A stretch of DNA of 64,000 nt. It comes from Kitasatospora cineracea (lineage in GTDB: Bacteria > Actinomycetota > Actinomycetes > Streptomycetales > Streptomycetaceae). The translations under genes were made by a program, and so were the position numbers. This document shows, piece by piece, positions 43,072 through 51,718 of this stretch. Every line of letters starts with the position of its first letter. The first letter of the stretch is position 1. Below the pieces are notes generated by a model. It did no database searches and was not told the DNA's origin. It was given only the letters and a program-made list of their open reading frames with translations. Where the stretch lies: the NCBI RefSeq assembly GCF_003751605.1, contig NZ_RJVJ01000001.1:5766001-5830000 (forward strand). Direction: 5' to 3'.

Positions 43072-43557
43072 GTGACGGAGAGAGAAGCGCGGACCGTCGA
43101 GTCGGTCTGGGACTACCCGAGGCCGCCCGTCGTCGTTCCGGACGACCGGCTCGTCGAGGTGTTCTTCGCCGGGCGGCAGCTCGCTTCCAGCCGACGCGCC
43201 CTGCGCGTGCTGGAGACCAGTCACCCGCTGGTGTTCTACCTCCCGCGGGCCGACGTGGCGGCCGACCTGCTCCGGCCCGCCGACGGTTCGACCCTCTGCG
43301 AGTGGAAGGGACGGGCACAGTACTGGGACGTCGAGGCCGACGGCCGGTTCTCGGTCCGGGCGGCGTGGAGCTACCCGGAGCCGCTGCCCGCGTACCGCGA
43401 GCTCCGTGACCACCTGGCGTTCTACTCGGGCCGGGTGGAGCGTTGCACGGTGGCCGGCGAGGTCGTGCGGCCGCAGGAGGGCGGGTTCTACGGGGGGTGG
43501 GTCACGGAGGAGATCACCGGCCCGTTCAAGGGGCCTGCCGGGACCGCGGGATGGTGA
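43072..43557 (+). CDS. DUF427 domain protein
   Basis: The 161-residue protein fits DUF427: ESVWDYPRPPVVVPDDRLVEVFFAGRQLASSRRALRVLETSHPLVFYLPRADV, then STLCEWKGRAQYWDVE and LAFYSGRVERCTVAGEVVRPQEGGFYGGWVT. The C-E-W-K-G-x-A-x-Y-W block is diagnostic. Function is unknown; the fold is a small beta barrel. The GTG start is preceded by GGGAG. Confidence 0.9.
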   Translation: MTEREARTVESVWDYPRPPVVVPDDRLVEVFFAGRQLASSRRALRVLETSHPLVFYLPRADVAADLLRPADGSTLCEWKGRAQYWDVEADGRFSVRAAWSYPEPLPAYRELRDHLAFYSGRVERCTVAGEVVRPQEGGFYGGWVTEEITGPFKGPAGTAGW

Positions 43558-43654
43558 GCGCCGCCGGCGCGGGAGGGTAGTGATCCGACCGGGTGCGGCG
43601 ACCCGTCGTGCCGCTGCGCGCGGAGGTCGTCGAGCGCCTCCGCCTGAGGGTCGG

Positions 43655-43770
43655 TTCAGGCCGGCGTCGCGGGCCAGCAGCGCGGCCTGGACCCGGTTGG
43701 TGACGTCCAGGGCGGTGAGGATGCGGCTGACGTGCGCCTTGACGGTGCTCTCCCGCGGGCGGCGGTCCGG
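43655..43770 (-). pseudogene. LuxR-type DNA-binding tail remnant
   Basis: About 35 codons read RESTVKAHVSRILTALDVTNRVQAALLARDAGL and a stop-proximal end, which is the recognition helix and last helix of LuxR/NarL response regulators. The receiver domain is absent; upstream, the DNA runs into the Asp23-like membrane gene in another frame. Confidence 0.6.
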
Positions 43771-44249
43771 GCCAGTTGCGAGAGCCGTTCGGGCCGGCAG
43801 TGCCGGAGCAGCAACCAGCCGCCGCAGACGGCGCCGAGGACGAGGGCCACCAGGGCGGCCGGCAGGCGGCGTTCGCCCCGGCGGCGCGGCGCGCGCACCG
43901 CCGGGCCCGGGCCGGGAGCGGGCGGAGCGTCCGGCCCCCGACGCGGCGGGGCGCCGTCCGTCAGCAGGGCTGTCACCTTCACCCGCACGCGCCCGGCGGG
44001 CACGCCCGCCAGCGCCGCGAGCGCCGCCGAGGCGGCCCCGACGGCGGCCGCGGCCGCCTCGGGCACGGCGGACGGGTAGTCCACGGACAGCCGGAGAGTT
44101 GTGTCCACCTCGTCGCGGTGGCGGCGGACCGACGCTCGAGCCCGGCGCACCGCCCACGAGCCGTCGCGCGCGGCCCGGGCGGCGATCCCGGCCAGGACGC
44201 GGTCCGCGACGCGCAGTCGGCCGCGCTGCCGCGGCGGCGGGGCGCTCAC
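43656..44249 (-). CDS. Asp23-neighbourhood membrane protein, damaged C-terminus
   Basis: The 197-residue frame has an Asp23-like N-terminal half (ADRVLAGIAARAARDG, then ARASVRRHRDEVDTTLRLSVDYPSAVPEAAAAAVGAASAALAALAG and RVRVKVTALL). One membrane helix follows (LPAALVALVLGAVCGGWLLL). After about residue 150 it reads through a LuxR remnant in the wrong frame, so the native C-terminus is probably lost. It is translationally coupled (GTGA) to the small upstream protein. The family acts in envelope stress responses around Asp23. Confidence 0.6.
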   Translation of the reverse strand: MSAPPPRQRGRLRVADRVLAGIAARAARDGSWAVRRARASVRRHRDEVDTTLRLSVDYPSAVPEAAAAAVGAASAALAALAGVPAGRVRVKVTALLTDGAPPRRGPDAPPAPGPGPAVRAPRRRGERRLPAALVALVLGAVCGGWLLLRHCRPERLSQLARTAARGRAPSRRTSAASSPPWTSPTGSRPRCWPATPA

Positions 44250-44425
44250 CGCCGCCCGCCGCGGCGCAGCAGGTCCGCGGGATCGAGCGCGCCGTCGGCC
44301 CGGCGGCCGACCAGACAGCCGAGCGTGCCGAGCGCGCCGACGAGCAGGAAGGCGGCGAATCCGCCGAACGCGGCGGCGAAGCCGAGGGCGAGGCCGCCGA
44401 GCGGCCCGGTGCGGGTGCGGGACAT
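44246..44425 (-). CDS. Small membrane protein of the Asp23 operon
   Basis: This 59-residue protein has a hydrophobic stretch GGLALGFAAAFGGFAAFLLVGALGTLGCLVG, enough for one long or two short membrane helices, and a basic tail. The ATG follows GAGGAGG at eight bases. Small one-helix proteins of this kind (DUF2273-like) commonly sit between Asp23 paralogues in actinomycetes. Confidence 0.7.
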   Translation of the reverse strand: MSRTRTGPLGGLALGFAAAFGGFAAFLLVGALGTLGCLVGRRADGALDPADLLRRGGRR

Positions 44426-44438
44426 GTGCGGGACCTCC

Positions 44439-44822
44439 TCAGACGGCGGCGGGTCGGCCCTGGACCGGGACGAGCAGTGCGTAGCCGGCCAGGTCGAGCA
44501 CCTGGAGGTGCTGGGGGCGCAGGCCCGCCACCTCCAGGCGGGCACCGGCCCTGAGGCAGCGCCGCTGGAGGCGGGTGAGGAAGCTGAGCCCGCTGGAGTC
44601 CATGAAGCCCACGGCGCTCAGGTCCAGGTGCACCCAGGCGGTGCCCGGCCCGATCCGGTAGAGCGGCCCGGCCAGCAGGGGCAGCGCCGTCCGGTCGAGG
44701 TCTCCGCACGGCGCCAGGGCCAGTCCGTTCCCCACCTGCTCCACCGGACAGTGGAACCGCAGGCAGGGAACGCCTTCACCGTGGAAGCGGTCGGTCCGGA
44801 CGGCGGGCAGCAGGACGGTCAT
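44439..44822 (-). CDS. STAS-domain anti-anti-sigma factor
   Basis: The 127-residue protein is a STAS domain with the phosphorylatable-serine signature HLDLSAVGFMDSSGLSFLTRL (Ser 76/77), as in SpoIIAA/RsbV. Such proteins bind anti-sigma kinases (RsbW-like) when unphosphorylated and free an alternative sigma factor. No anti-sigma kinase gene is adjacent, so its partner is elsewhere. The ATG has GAGGAG nine bases upstream. It heads a minus-strand unit with the small membrane protein and the Asp23-like gene. Confidence 0.9.
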   Translation of the reverse strand: MTVLLPAVRTDRFHGEGVPCLRFHCPVEQVGNGLALAPCGDLDRTALPLLAGPLYRIGPGTAWVHLDLSAVGFMDSSGLSFLTRLQRRCLRAGARLEVAGLRPQHLQVLDLAGYALLVPVQGRPAAV

Positions 44823-45063
44823 GGCGGGGGGTCTCCTCATCTGGCGGGATCCGACGGGCACCGCATTCGGTGCGCTCCTGCCCGTTCGACACGGGACGGC
44901 GGGCGTTCCTCACGCCCCGGCGCTCACTCCTGAGGGTGAATCAGGTGCGCCGGTCGGTCGGCCGCCACCGCTGCGGGGGGAATTCCGCGCCGGACGCGTG
45001 AGGAAGCGACCGGTCCCGGTGTCCAAGGAGGCGAACCGCGAGAACCCCTTCGAGGAGGACCCC

Positions 45064-45564
45064 ATGACCGCAACCGCCCCCCGCATCCCGGCGGCGGAGC
45101 CCGCCACCACGGTCCCGGCCGCCCGGGAGACCGCGCCCGCAGCCGTCGCCGACCCGCCGCCGTCCACCGGGCAGGGGCGTACCGCGATCGCGGACCAGGT
45201 GGTCGGCAAGATCGCCGGGATGGCCGCGCGCGAGGTCGACGGCGTGCACTCCTTCGGCGCCGGCCTGACCCGGGCCCTGGGCGCGGTCCGGGACCGGGTC
45301 CCCGGCGGCCGCTCCGCCGGCAGCGTCACCCGCGGCGTCAAGGTCGAGGTCGGCGAGAAGCAGGCCGCCGTCGACCTCGACCTGGTGGTCGAGTACGGCG
45401 TCTCGATCGCCGAGGTCGCCGCCGACGTCCGGGAGGAGGTGATCGGCGCGGTGGAGCGGATGACCGGCCTGCAGGTGGTCGAGGTGAACGTCAACGTGGT
45501 GGACGTCCACCTCCCCGACGAGGACGAGGACACCGGCGAACCCGACGCCACCCGTGTCCGTTAG
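45064..45564 (+). CDS. Asp23/Gls24 family envelope stress protein
   Basis: This 166-residue protein has a Pro/Ala-rich N-terminus and then a full Asp23 domain: IADQVVGKIAGMAAREVDGVHSFG, SAGSVTRGVKVEVGEKQAAVDLDLVVEYGVSIAEVAADVREEVIGAVERMTGLQVVEVNVNVVDVHL. Asp23 proteins associate with the membrane and protect the envelope under alkaline or other stress. The ATG follows GAGGAGG. It is divergent from the STAS gene, is followed by a hairpin, and has a decayed duplicate 3 kb upstream. Confidence 0.95.
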   Translation: MTATAPRIPAAEPATTVPAARETAPAAVADPPPSTGQGRTAIADQVVGKIAGMAAREVDGVHSFGAGLTRALGAVRDRVPGGRSAGSVTRGVKVEVGEKQAAVDLDLVVEYGVSIAEVAADVREEVIGAVERMTGLQVVEVNVNVVDVHLPDEDEDTGEPDATRVR

Positions 45565-45582
45565 CGGCCTGCGGCGTTGGCC

Positions 45583-45609
45583 CGGGCGGGGCGCACCGCG
45601 CCCCGCCCG
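45583..45609. terminator. Hairpin after the Asp23 gene
   Basis: CGGGCGGGGC and GCCCCGCCCG form a perfect 10-bp stem around a 7-base loop, between the Asp23 and ECF sigma genes. Confidence 0.65.
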
Positions 45610-45648
45610 CCCGCAACGGGCGCCCCCTCCCGGCCCGACGGACACGCG

Positions 45649-46230
45649 ATGCCCCCACCCCACCCCTCCGCTCCCCGCCCGCCCGCGGACGACCTGCCCG
45701 ACCTGGCGCTGGTCGCGCGCGCGGCCGACGGAGACCAGCAGTCCTACGCCGAGCTGATGCGCCGTCACACCCCGCGGATGCTGGCCCTGGCCACCCGCCT
45801 GCTCGGCGACCCCGTCGCGGCCGAGGACGACGTCCAGGAGGCGTGCCTGACCGCCTGGCGCCACCTGCCGGACTTCCGGGGCGAGGCGGCCTTCGGCACC
45901 TGGCTCTACCGGATCGTCACCAACCGCTGCCTCAACACCCTGCGGGCCCGCCGCGCCGAGCTGCCGCTGGAGGCGACCGGCGAGCCCGCCAGCCCCGACC
46001 CGGCCGCCTCCCCGGAGCGAGCGGCCGAGTCCCGGGCCTCGGCCCGCGACCTGCGGGCGGCGCTGGCCACCCTCACCCCCGAGCAGCGGGCATGCTGGGT
46101 GCTGCGCGAACTGCACGGCCTGTCCTACGACGAGATCGCCGAAGTGACCGGCACCGGTGAACCCGCGGTGCGCGGCCGGATCTTCCGCGCCCGCCGACAG
46201 CTGACGGAGGTGATGGCCCCATGGCGCTGA
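45649..46230 (+). CDS. ECF sigma factor of the envelope-stress operon
   Basis: The 193-residue protein is an ECF sigma factor. Region 2 is YAELMRRHTPRMLALATRLLGDPVAAEDDVQEACLTAWRHLPDFRGEAAFGTWLYRIVTNRCLNTLR; region 4 is LATLTPEQRACWVLRELHGLSYDEIAEVTGTGEPAVRGRIFRARRQL. It overlaps the next gene by 10 bases; that gene starts with a zinc-finger motif typical of anti-sigma factors. By position, the sigma factor probably drives its own operon and perhaps the Asp23 genes. The ATG lacks a strong ribosome site. Confidence 0.93.
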   Translation: MPPPHPSAPRPPADDLPDLALVARAADGDQQSYAELMRRHTPRMLALATRLLGDPVAAEDDVQEACLTAWRHLPDFRGEAAFGTWLYRIVTNRCLNTLRARRAELPLEATGEPASPDPAASPERAAESRASARDLRAALATLTPEQRACWVLRELHGLSYDEIAEVTGTGEPAVRGRIFRARRQLTEVMAPWR

Positions 46231-46838
46231 CCGACCCCGACGACCACGGCGGCCCCGACACCGAGACCCTGCCCTGCGGCGCCGACCTCGCCGACCTCTG
46301 GGACACCGGCCGCCCCGCCCCGGGCCACCACGACTGCCCCGAGTGCCGCGCCGCCCTCACCGCCCGCGAGGCACTGGAACACACCGTCCGCACCGCACTC
46401 GACGAGGACAGCGCCCCCGCACCCGACCCGGCCTTCCTCGACCGCGTCATGGCGGCGGTGCGCACCGAACTGCGCCCCGGCCCGCTCGTCCCGCTCGGCG
46501 AACCGGACGACGAGGAGTGGATCACCACCGCCGCGGCCGCCGGCGCGCTGCGCGCCGCGATCGACGCGCTGCCCGGCGTCTGCGCGGGCCGCTGCCGCAT
46601 CGCCCCGCTCGACGAGCGCCGCCCCGCGCCCCGGCCGCCCGCAGCCGACCGCCGCCTGCCGCGCGGCCCGCTGCGGGCGGAAATCGAGGTCTTCGCCGAC
46701 CTGCGCCGCCCACTCCCGCAGACCGCCGTCCTGGTCCGGGCCGCCGTCGCCGAGGCCGCGGCCCTCCGCGTCGGCCTGACGCTCCGCCAGGTCGACGTGA
46801 CCGTGCGGGACCTGCTCCCGGGGAACGGAGGAACCTGA
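46221..46838 (+). CDS. Zinc-finger (ZAS-like) protein with Asp23-like C-terminus
   Basis: The 205-residue protein opens with an anti-sigma-type zinc motif (PGHHDCPECRAALTAREALEHTV, H-x2/3-C-x2-C) near residues 35-55. It ends in an Asp23-like domain (RAEIEVFADLRRPLPQTAVLVRAAVAEAAALRVGLTLRQVDVTVRDL). The junction region (EEWITTAAAAGALRAAIDALPGVCAGRCRIAPL) resembles the start of an Asp23 fold. There is no membrane helix. A fusion of a sigma-binding finger with an envelope-stress domain would let the protein itself act as sensor. This is inference from domain order. Confidence 0.7.
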   Translation: MALTDPDDHGGPDTETLPCGADLADLWDTGRPAPGHHDCPECRAALTAREALEHTVRTALDEDSAPAPDPAFLDRVMAAVRTELRPGPLVPLGEPDDEEWITTAAAAGALRAAIDALPGVCAGRCRIAPLDERRPAPRPPAADRRLPRGPLRAEIEVFADLRRPLPQTAVLVRAAVAEAAALRVGLTLRQVDVTVRDLLPGNGGT

Positions 46839-47140
46839 TGCGGTCCGAGGAGAGGACCAGACTGGAGGAGGAGATCGCCGCCCTGGTCGCCGACGTCCCG
46901 GGCGTCGCCTACCTGAGCCCCCGCCTCGTGCACCGCCTGGCCGCCGGCGGCCGGCACAGCGGCGGCGTCCGCCTGCGCCCCACCGCCCCGGCGACGGTGG
47001 AGGTGTGGATCGCGGTCCGCCCCGGCCACCGGGCCGCCACCACCGCCCGCACCGTCCGCGAGCGGGTCACCGCCGTCCTGGCCGGCCGGCCCGGGCTGGA
47101 CGGCGCACGGGTGCAGGTGGTGGTCAGCGCCCTGGCCTGA
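46838..47140 (+). CDS. Small Asp23-like protein
   Basis: This 100-residue protein resembles a minimal Asp23 domain: ERTRLEEEIAALVADVPGVAYLSPRLVHRLA, then TVEVWIAVRPGHRAATTARTVRERVTAVLAGRPGLDGARVQVVVSAL. The ATG overlaps the stop of the upstream gene (TGATG), so it is the third coupled member of the sigma/zinc-finger operon. It probably assembles with the other Asp23 proteins. Confidence 0.8.
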   Translation: MRSEERTRLEEEIAALVADVPGVAYLSPRLVHRLAAGGRHSGGVRLRPTAPATVEVWIAVRPGHRAATTARTVRERVTAVLAGRPGLDGARVQVVVSALA

Positions 47141-47249
47141 CCGCACGGCGGTGACCGAGCCGTCGGCGCTGCTGCCTCCCGCGGCTGCCGGGCCGATGCG
47201 GGTTCGGGGGACACCGGGCTGGGTGCGGTGTCCGCTTCCCGCACGCTCT

Positions 47250-47564
47250 TCAGTCGGGCGGGGACCACCAGGGGAGCGTCGGTCGGTGGTGTCCGACGGT
47301 GTGCCAGTGCGAGCGGGTCGTCTCGGTGTCGGAGGCCAGACGTTCGTCGGTGACGCTGCACAGTTGCCCGGGCAGGGCGCTCAGCGCAGATGCGAGTCTC
47401 AGGAGCACTTCGGGTGCGGGTTCCCCGCATTCCCCGGCCAGGTGGCAGCGCAGTTCACCTGTACTGATCCGGGCGGCGTCGGCGAGGTCCGCAACGGTGG
47501 CGTCGGTTGCCGAGCACAGGTCGCGCAGGAGGGACGGGCTGAATCCGTAGGTCGTTCGGGTCAT
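47250..47564 (-). CDS. Small helix-turn-helix (Xre-like) protein
   Basis: The 104-residue protein reads YGFSPSLLRDLCSATDATVADLADAARISTGELRCHLAGECGEPAPEVLLRLASALSALPGQL, with an Xre-like helix-turn-helix (VADLADAARISTGELRCHL) in the middle. The C-terminal 35 residues look unstructured, with W-H-T and W-W pairs. The ATG follows GGAAG. It may be a cytosolic regulator; its target is unknown. Confidence 0.65.
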   Translation of the reverse strand: MTRTTYGFSPSLLRDLCSATDATVADLADAARISTGELRCHLAGECGEPAPEVLLRLASALSALPGQLCSVTDERLASDTETTRSHWHTVGHHRPTLPWWSPPD

Positions 47565-47567
47565 GGT

Positions 47568-47897
47568 GCTTCCGGTATCGCTCGTGCTCCTGACCTGCAA
47601 GACCTCACCGGCGAGGGCCACGGCCCGCTGATCCGCACCGCCCTGCGCCGGGCCGCTCGCACGGAGATCCGGATCTACCGGGACGTCAGCGCCGGTGTGC
47701 TCGAACCCGTGGCCGCGCAGCCCGGATGGCACCCGGCCGAGCGCCTCCTGCTGCTCGGCGGCCTCCGGGCCGCGTACGCCGTCGAGTCGCTCTGGCGCTG
47801 GCGCCGGCTCGTGACCCTGCGGATGCCCGAACTCCGAAACGCCCTGGGCGACTCGGCCGACCACCGGCTCCCCGACCTGTCGACCGAGGCCGGGTAG
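47568..47897 (+). pseudogene. Unrecognised protein fragment
   Basis: The plus frame from about 47610 reads HGPLIRTALRRAARTEIRIYRDVSAGVLEPVAAQP, then AERLLLLGGLRAAYAVESLWRWRRLV and a stop. It is protein-like but has no start with a ribosome site and no known family. It may be the tail of a gene cut at the Xre-like gene, or a shadow frame. Confidence 0.25.
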
Positions 47898-48033
47898 ACC
47901 CGCTCGGGCCGGGGCACCCGTGCCGTGCAGCCGGTGGGCCACCTGGTCCCGACCCGGCGAGCGCCCCTCCGGGAGGGTCCGTAGCGTCGCGGGCAGCGGA
48001 CAGCACCGGCCGTCCGACCGACCGAAGAGGTCG

Positions 48034-48288
48034 ATGACGAGCAAGCGCATCGCGCGTACCGTCGCCGTCTCCCTGCTGGCCGCCGGAGCGGTGGCGGTTC
48101 CCGCGGCCGGGTTCGCGTTCGCGGCGGGCAGCCACGTGGAGGAGTCCTACAGCCACGAGACGTCCGCCTCCACGGAGCACGTCTCGTACACGGACAGCGA
48201 GCACTACCACTGCAGCGAGACCAGTTGGGAACCGTCGAACTACGGCTACGGGCACGGTCTGCTGGGCCTCGGGCTGGTCGTCCTGTGA
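48034..48288 (+). CDS. Small secreted protein
   Basis: The 84-residue protein begins with a clear Sec signal peptide (KRIARTVAVSLLAAGAVAVPAAGFAFAAG, with A-x-A before residue 30). The mature part is polar and rich in Ser, His, Glu and Tyr (SYSHETSASTEHVSYTDSEHYHCSE) and ends in a hydrophobic tail GLLGLGLVVL. The single cysteine and aromatic His/Tyr content could suit metal binding or surface association. The ATG follows GAAGAGG. Two hairpins follow the stop. Confidence 0.75.
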   Translation: MTSKRIARTVAVSLLAAGAVAVPAAGFAFAAGSHVEESYSHETSASTEHVSYTDSEHYHCSETSWEPSNYGYGHGLLGLGLVVL

Positions 48289-48294
48289 CGTGAC

Positions 48295-48351
48295 CCGGCC
48301 TTGAAAGGCCGGGGACGGGACCCGTGGTGCCAGCCGAAGAGTCCCGTCCCC
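48295..48351. terminator. Double hairpin after the secreted-protein gene
   Basis: CCGGCC-TTGAAA-GGCCGG is followed directly by GGGGACGGGAC, which pairs with GTCCCGTCCCC 19 bases further on. The two stems together form a strong terminator region. Confidence 0.7.
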
Positions 48352-48778
48352 GCTGTGCGCGAGATGGCCGACCCTGGCTTCGCGCACACCTGTTGTTCGC
48401 AGGGGGGCGTCAGCCGGCTTGGTGCCGACCGGAGGTATTCACCCGATCGGCCCAACGGGGCCCGGGGCGGCGCGGATCGAGGTGGGCGGAGCCGGTTCCG
48501 GGACGCCCGCGGAGCTGGTGGCCGGAGGGGTCGCAGGTCCGGGGGCGGACCAGGTGGCGAGAAGGGGACGGGTGGGCGCGGGCGCCCCGTCCGGCCGGAC
48601 GAGTGACGCCGCTGGGCCGCGAGGGTGATCGCGGCACGCCGGAGGCCGGTTCGCGGCGAACCGGGTCGGAGGGCGGAGGACAGTACGTGTCGGCCGACCC
48701 GCCGCACGACGTCCGTACGTTCCGCATTCGCCACGGATGCGAACGACCGTTCCTGACAAGGAAATCGGAGACTCCTTG

Positions 48779-50224
48779 ATGAGCCTTCTTCGTCGATCCC
48801 CGGGTCGCAGCTCGGCGGCCCGCGGGGCCGCGGTCCTCACCGCCCTCGCCCTCGGCATGGCCGGCACCGCCCTGCTCGGCACCGGCGCCGGGACATCGGC
48901 GGCGTCCAGCCACCGCGAGGCGCCGCTGATCGCCGCCGACCCGCAGGTCGACAACACCGACGTGTACGCCTTCACCAGCCCCGACAACCCCGACACGGTC
49001 ACGCTGATCGCCAACTGGCTGCCGTTCCAGGAGCCCAACGGCGGCCCGAACTTCTACCCGTGGGCGGACGGCGCGCACTACGACGTCAACATCGACTCGC
49101 AGGGCACCGGGCACCCCGACGTCACCTACCGCTGGACCTTCCACACCGAGGACCTGCGCGGCACCGACACCTTCCTCTACGACAAGGGCCCGGTGAACAA
49201 CCTCACCGACGACACCCTGCGCTTCCGCCAGTACTACACGCTCCAGGAGCTCCACCCGGGCTGCGACCCGGTGACCCTGGTCGAGCACGGCCAGGTCGCC
49301 CCGTCCGACACCGGCCGGGCCTCGATGCCCGACTACGGGCGGCTGCGGCAGCAGGCCACCGTCCAACTCCCGGGCGGCGGACAGACGGTGGCCACCCAGG
49401 CCGCCGACCCGTTCTTCCTCGACCTGCGGGTCTTCGACCTGCTGTACGGCGGCAACCTCTCCGAGGTCGGCCAGAACACCCTGGCCGGGTACAACGTCAA
49501 CTCCGTGGCCCTGCAGATCCCCAAGAGCCGCCTCGCGTACAAGGGCGACCCGGCCCGCAACCCCGTCATCGGCGTCTGGTCGAGCACCGAGAAGCAGAGC
49601 ATGAAGCTCGGCCCGGGCAAGGCCGACCCGGTCGGGCCGTACGTGCAGGTCTCGCGGCTGGGCAACCCGCTGGTCAACGAGGTCGTCGTCCCGGCCGGGC
49701 TGAAGGACGCGTTCAACGCGCTGCCCCCGTCCGAGGACCACAACCAGCCCGCGGTGGTCGCCAAGGTCCTCGACCCCGAGGTGCCCAAGCTCGTCCAGGC
49801 GGTCTACGGCCTGCCCGCGCCCGCCGCGCCGCGCACCGACCTGCAGGAGATCTTCCTCACCGGCATCGCCAAGGCCGCCAACGGCCCGCTCGCCGTCGAC
49901 CTCAACTCCCAGCTGATGAACCGGGACATCGACCCGAACCGGTTCGTGCCCGCCGAGGAGCTGCGGCTGAACATGTCCACCCCGGTGACGCCGAAGCCGG
50001 ACCGCCTCGGCGTCCTCGACGGCGACTTCCAGGGCTTCCCCAACGGCCGCCGCCTCGGCGACGACGTCGTCGACATCGCCCTGCAGGTCGTCGAGGGCGC
50101 CACCCCCGGCAAGTTCGTCCAGGCCCTCGCCGCGGGCGACAAGGTCAACGGCCCCGACCGGCCGTTCGGCGCGACGTTCCCCTACCTGGCCCTGCCCTAC
50201 GACAAGGCCGTCAACCAGAAGTGA
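48779..50224 (+). CDS. DUF4331 family secreted protein
   Basis: The 481-residue protein has a long basic leader with a signal peptide (AAVLTALALGMAGTALLGTGAGTSA). The DUF4331 hallmark ASSHREAPLIAADPQVDNTDVYAFTSPDNPDTVTLIANWLPFQEPNGGPNFYPW follows, and the late block LGDDVVDIALQVVEG is also present. DUF4331 proteins are extracytoplasmic and of unknown function, often next to TPR proteins and NicO transporters. The ATG follows GGAG. It is followed by the TPR gene 70 bases on, probably co-transcribed. Confidence 0.95.
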   Translation: MSLLRRSPGRSSAARGAAVLTALALGMAGTALLGTGAGTSAASSHREAPLIAADPQVDNTDVYAFTSPDNPDTVTLIANWLPFQEPNGGPNFYPWADGAHYDVNIDSQGTGHPDVTYRWTFHTEDLRGTDTFLYDKGPVNNLTDDTLRFRQYYTLQELHPGCDPVTLVEHGQVAPSDTGRASMPDYGRLRQQATVQLPGGGQTVATQAADPFFLDLRVFDLLYGGNLSEVGQNTLAGYNVNSVALQIPKSRLAYKGDPARNPVIGVWSSTEKQSMKLGPGKADPVGPYVQVSRLGNPLVNEVVVPAGLKDAFNALPPSEDHNQPAVVAKVLDPEVPKLVQAVYGLPAPAAPRTDLQEIFLTGIAKAANGPLAVDLNSQLMNRDIDPNRFVPAEELRLNMSTPVTPKPDRLGVLDGDFQGFPNGRRLGDDVVDIALQVVEGATPGKFVQALAAGDKVNGPDRPFGATFPYLALPYDKAVNQK

Positions 50225-50293
50225 CCGCCCGCGCGGCGGCCCCGGCAGCCGGGGCCGCCGCCGGCCGTGCCGCCGACCGAGGAACCGACTCCC

Positions 50294-51592
50294 GTGCGCC
50301 GTCTCCCCCTTGTCCTCGCCACCGTCCTGCTGTGCGGCGGCCTCGCCGCGGCCGGCGGTCTGACCGGCCCGCCGCACCAGGCCCCCACCGCACCGGCCCA
50401 CCCCGCCGCGCCGCCACCGGGCGGCGCCCTCGCCGCCGCGATCGGCGCCGACCAGCAGCACCTGCGCGCCCGCCCCGACGACGCCGCCGCCTGGGCGCGG
50501 CTCGGCGGCGAGTACGTCGAACAGGCCCGACTGACCGCCGACGCCTCGTACTACCCGAAGGCCGACGAGGCCCTGCACCGCTCGCTCGCCCTCGCCCCCA
50601 CCGGCAACACCGACGCGCTCACCGGCCTCGGCGCCCTCGCCAACGCCCGCCACCTGTTCGCCGAGGCCGCCGACCAGGCCCGGCGGGCCCTGGACACCGC
50701 CCCGCTGCACTGGCAGGCGTGGGCCGTCCTCACCGACGCCCGCACCCAGCTCGGCGACGACGCGGGCGCCACCGACGCCGCCCAGCACCTGCTCGACCTG
50801 CACCCCGGCGCCGCGTCCTTCACCCGCGCCGCCTACGACCTCGAACAGCACGGCCGCCCCGAGGACGCCGCGGCCGCCCTGCACCGGGCCCTCGCCGACG
50901 CCTACGACCCCGCCGACAAGGCGTTCTGCCTCCACCAGATCGCCGAACTCGACCGGAACTCCGGCCGCACCGCCGACGCCCTCGACGGATACCGCCGCGC
51001 CCTGGCCGCCGACCCCGCCTTCACCCCGGCGCTGGCCGGACAGGCCCGCGCCGAGGCCGCCCTCGGCCGCACCGACGACGCCCTCGCCCACTACGCCCAG
51101 GCCGCCGCCAAGGTGCCGCTGCCCCAGTACCTGCTCGAACTCGGCGAACTCCACGAGTCCCTCGGCCACCGCGAACAGGCCGCCGAGCAGTACCGGCTGC
51201 TGCGCGCCGAGGCCGACCTGGCCGCCGCGAACGGCGTCGTCGACGACCTGACGCTCGGCCAGTTCGAGGCCGACCACGACGACCCCGCCACCGCCGTCCG
51301 CCTGCTACGGGCCGAATGGGCCCGCCGCCACCACCCCCTGGTCGCCGACGCCCTCGCCTGGGCCCTGCACCGCACCGGCGCCGACCGCGAAGCCCTCGGC
51401 TACACCGACCTCGCCCTCGCCCACGGCTGGCGCGACGCCCTGTTCCACTACCACCGCGGCGAGATCGAACGAGCCCTCGGCCGCACCGCCGACGCCCGCA
51501 CCGACCTGTCGCAGGCCCTGGCCACCGACCCGCAGTTCAACCCGCTCCAGGCGCCGCAGGCCCGCTCCGCACTGGCTGCGCTCACCCCCTGA
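50294..51592 (+). CDS. Exported TPR protein
   Basis: The 432-residue protein starts with a short signal or anchor (LPLVLATVLLCGGLAAAGG) and then holds about eight tetratricopeptide repeats, beginning IGADQQHLRARPDDAAAWARLGGEYVEQARLTADASYYPKADEALHRSLAL. The GTG has GAGGAA nine bases upstream. It follows the DUF4331 gene and resembles the TPR protein at 62.3-63.1 kb, notably in the TADxSYYPKA segment. TPR proteins act as scaffolds; here probably at the cell surface with DUF4331. Confidence 0.9.
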   Translation: MRRLPLVLATVLLCGGLAAAGGLTGPPHQAPTAPAHPAAPPPGGALAAAIGADQQHLRARPDDAAAWARLGGEYVEQARLTADASYYPKADEALHRSLALAPTGNTDALTGLGALANARHLFAEAADQARRALDTAPLHWQAWAVLTDARTQLGDDAGATDAAQHLLDLHPGAASFTRAAYDLEQHGRPEDAAAALHRALADAYDPADKAFCLHQIAELDRNSGRTADALDGYRRALAADPAFTPALAGQARAEAALGRTDDALAHYAQAAAKVPLPQYLLELGELHESLGHREQAAEQYRLLRAEADLAAANGVVDDLTLGQFEADHDDPATAVRLLRAEWARRHHPLVADALAWALHRTGADREALGYTDLALAHGWRDALFHYHRGEIERALGRTADARTDLSQALATDPQFNPLQAPQARSALAALTP

Positions 51593-51718
51593 CCCCGCAC
51601 CCGGGACACCCGATGGGGTGAAAGACCGCCCCACGACCACGCCACCGTCTCGAGAACCCCGAATCACCGGTGCCGCCCCACCCGGGGCGGCGCCCTCTTC
51701 CGATACCGAGGAGTCGAC

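Noticed and set aside
48410..51277. A 955-codon open frame on the minus strand opposite DUF4331 and TPR genes
   Set aside because: Shadow frame; valine/glycine/glutamine-rich with no domain, and the plus-strand genes have signal peptides, known domains and ribosome sites.
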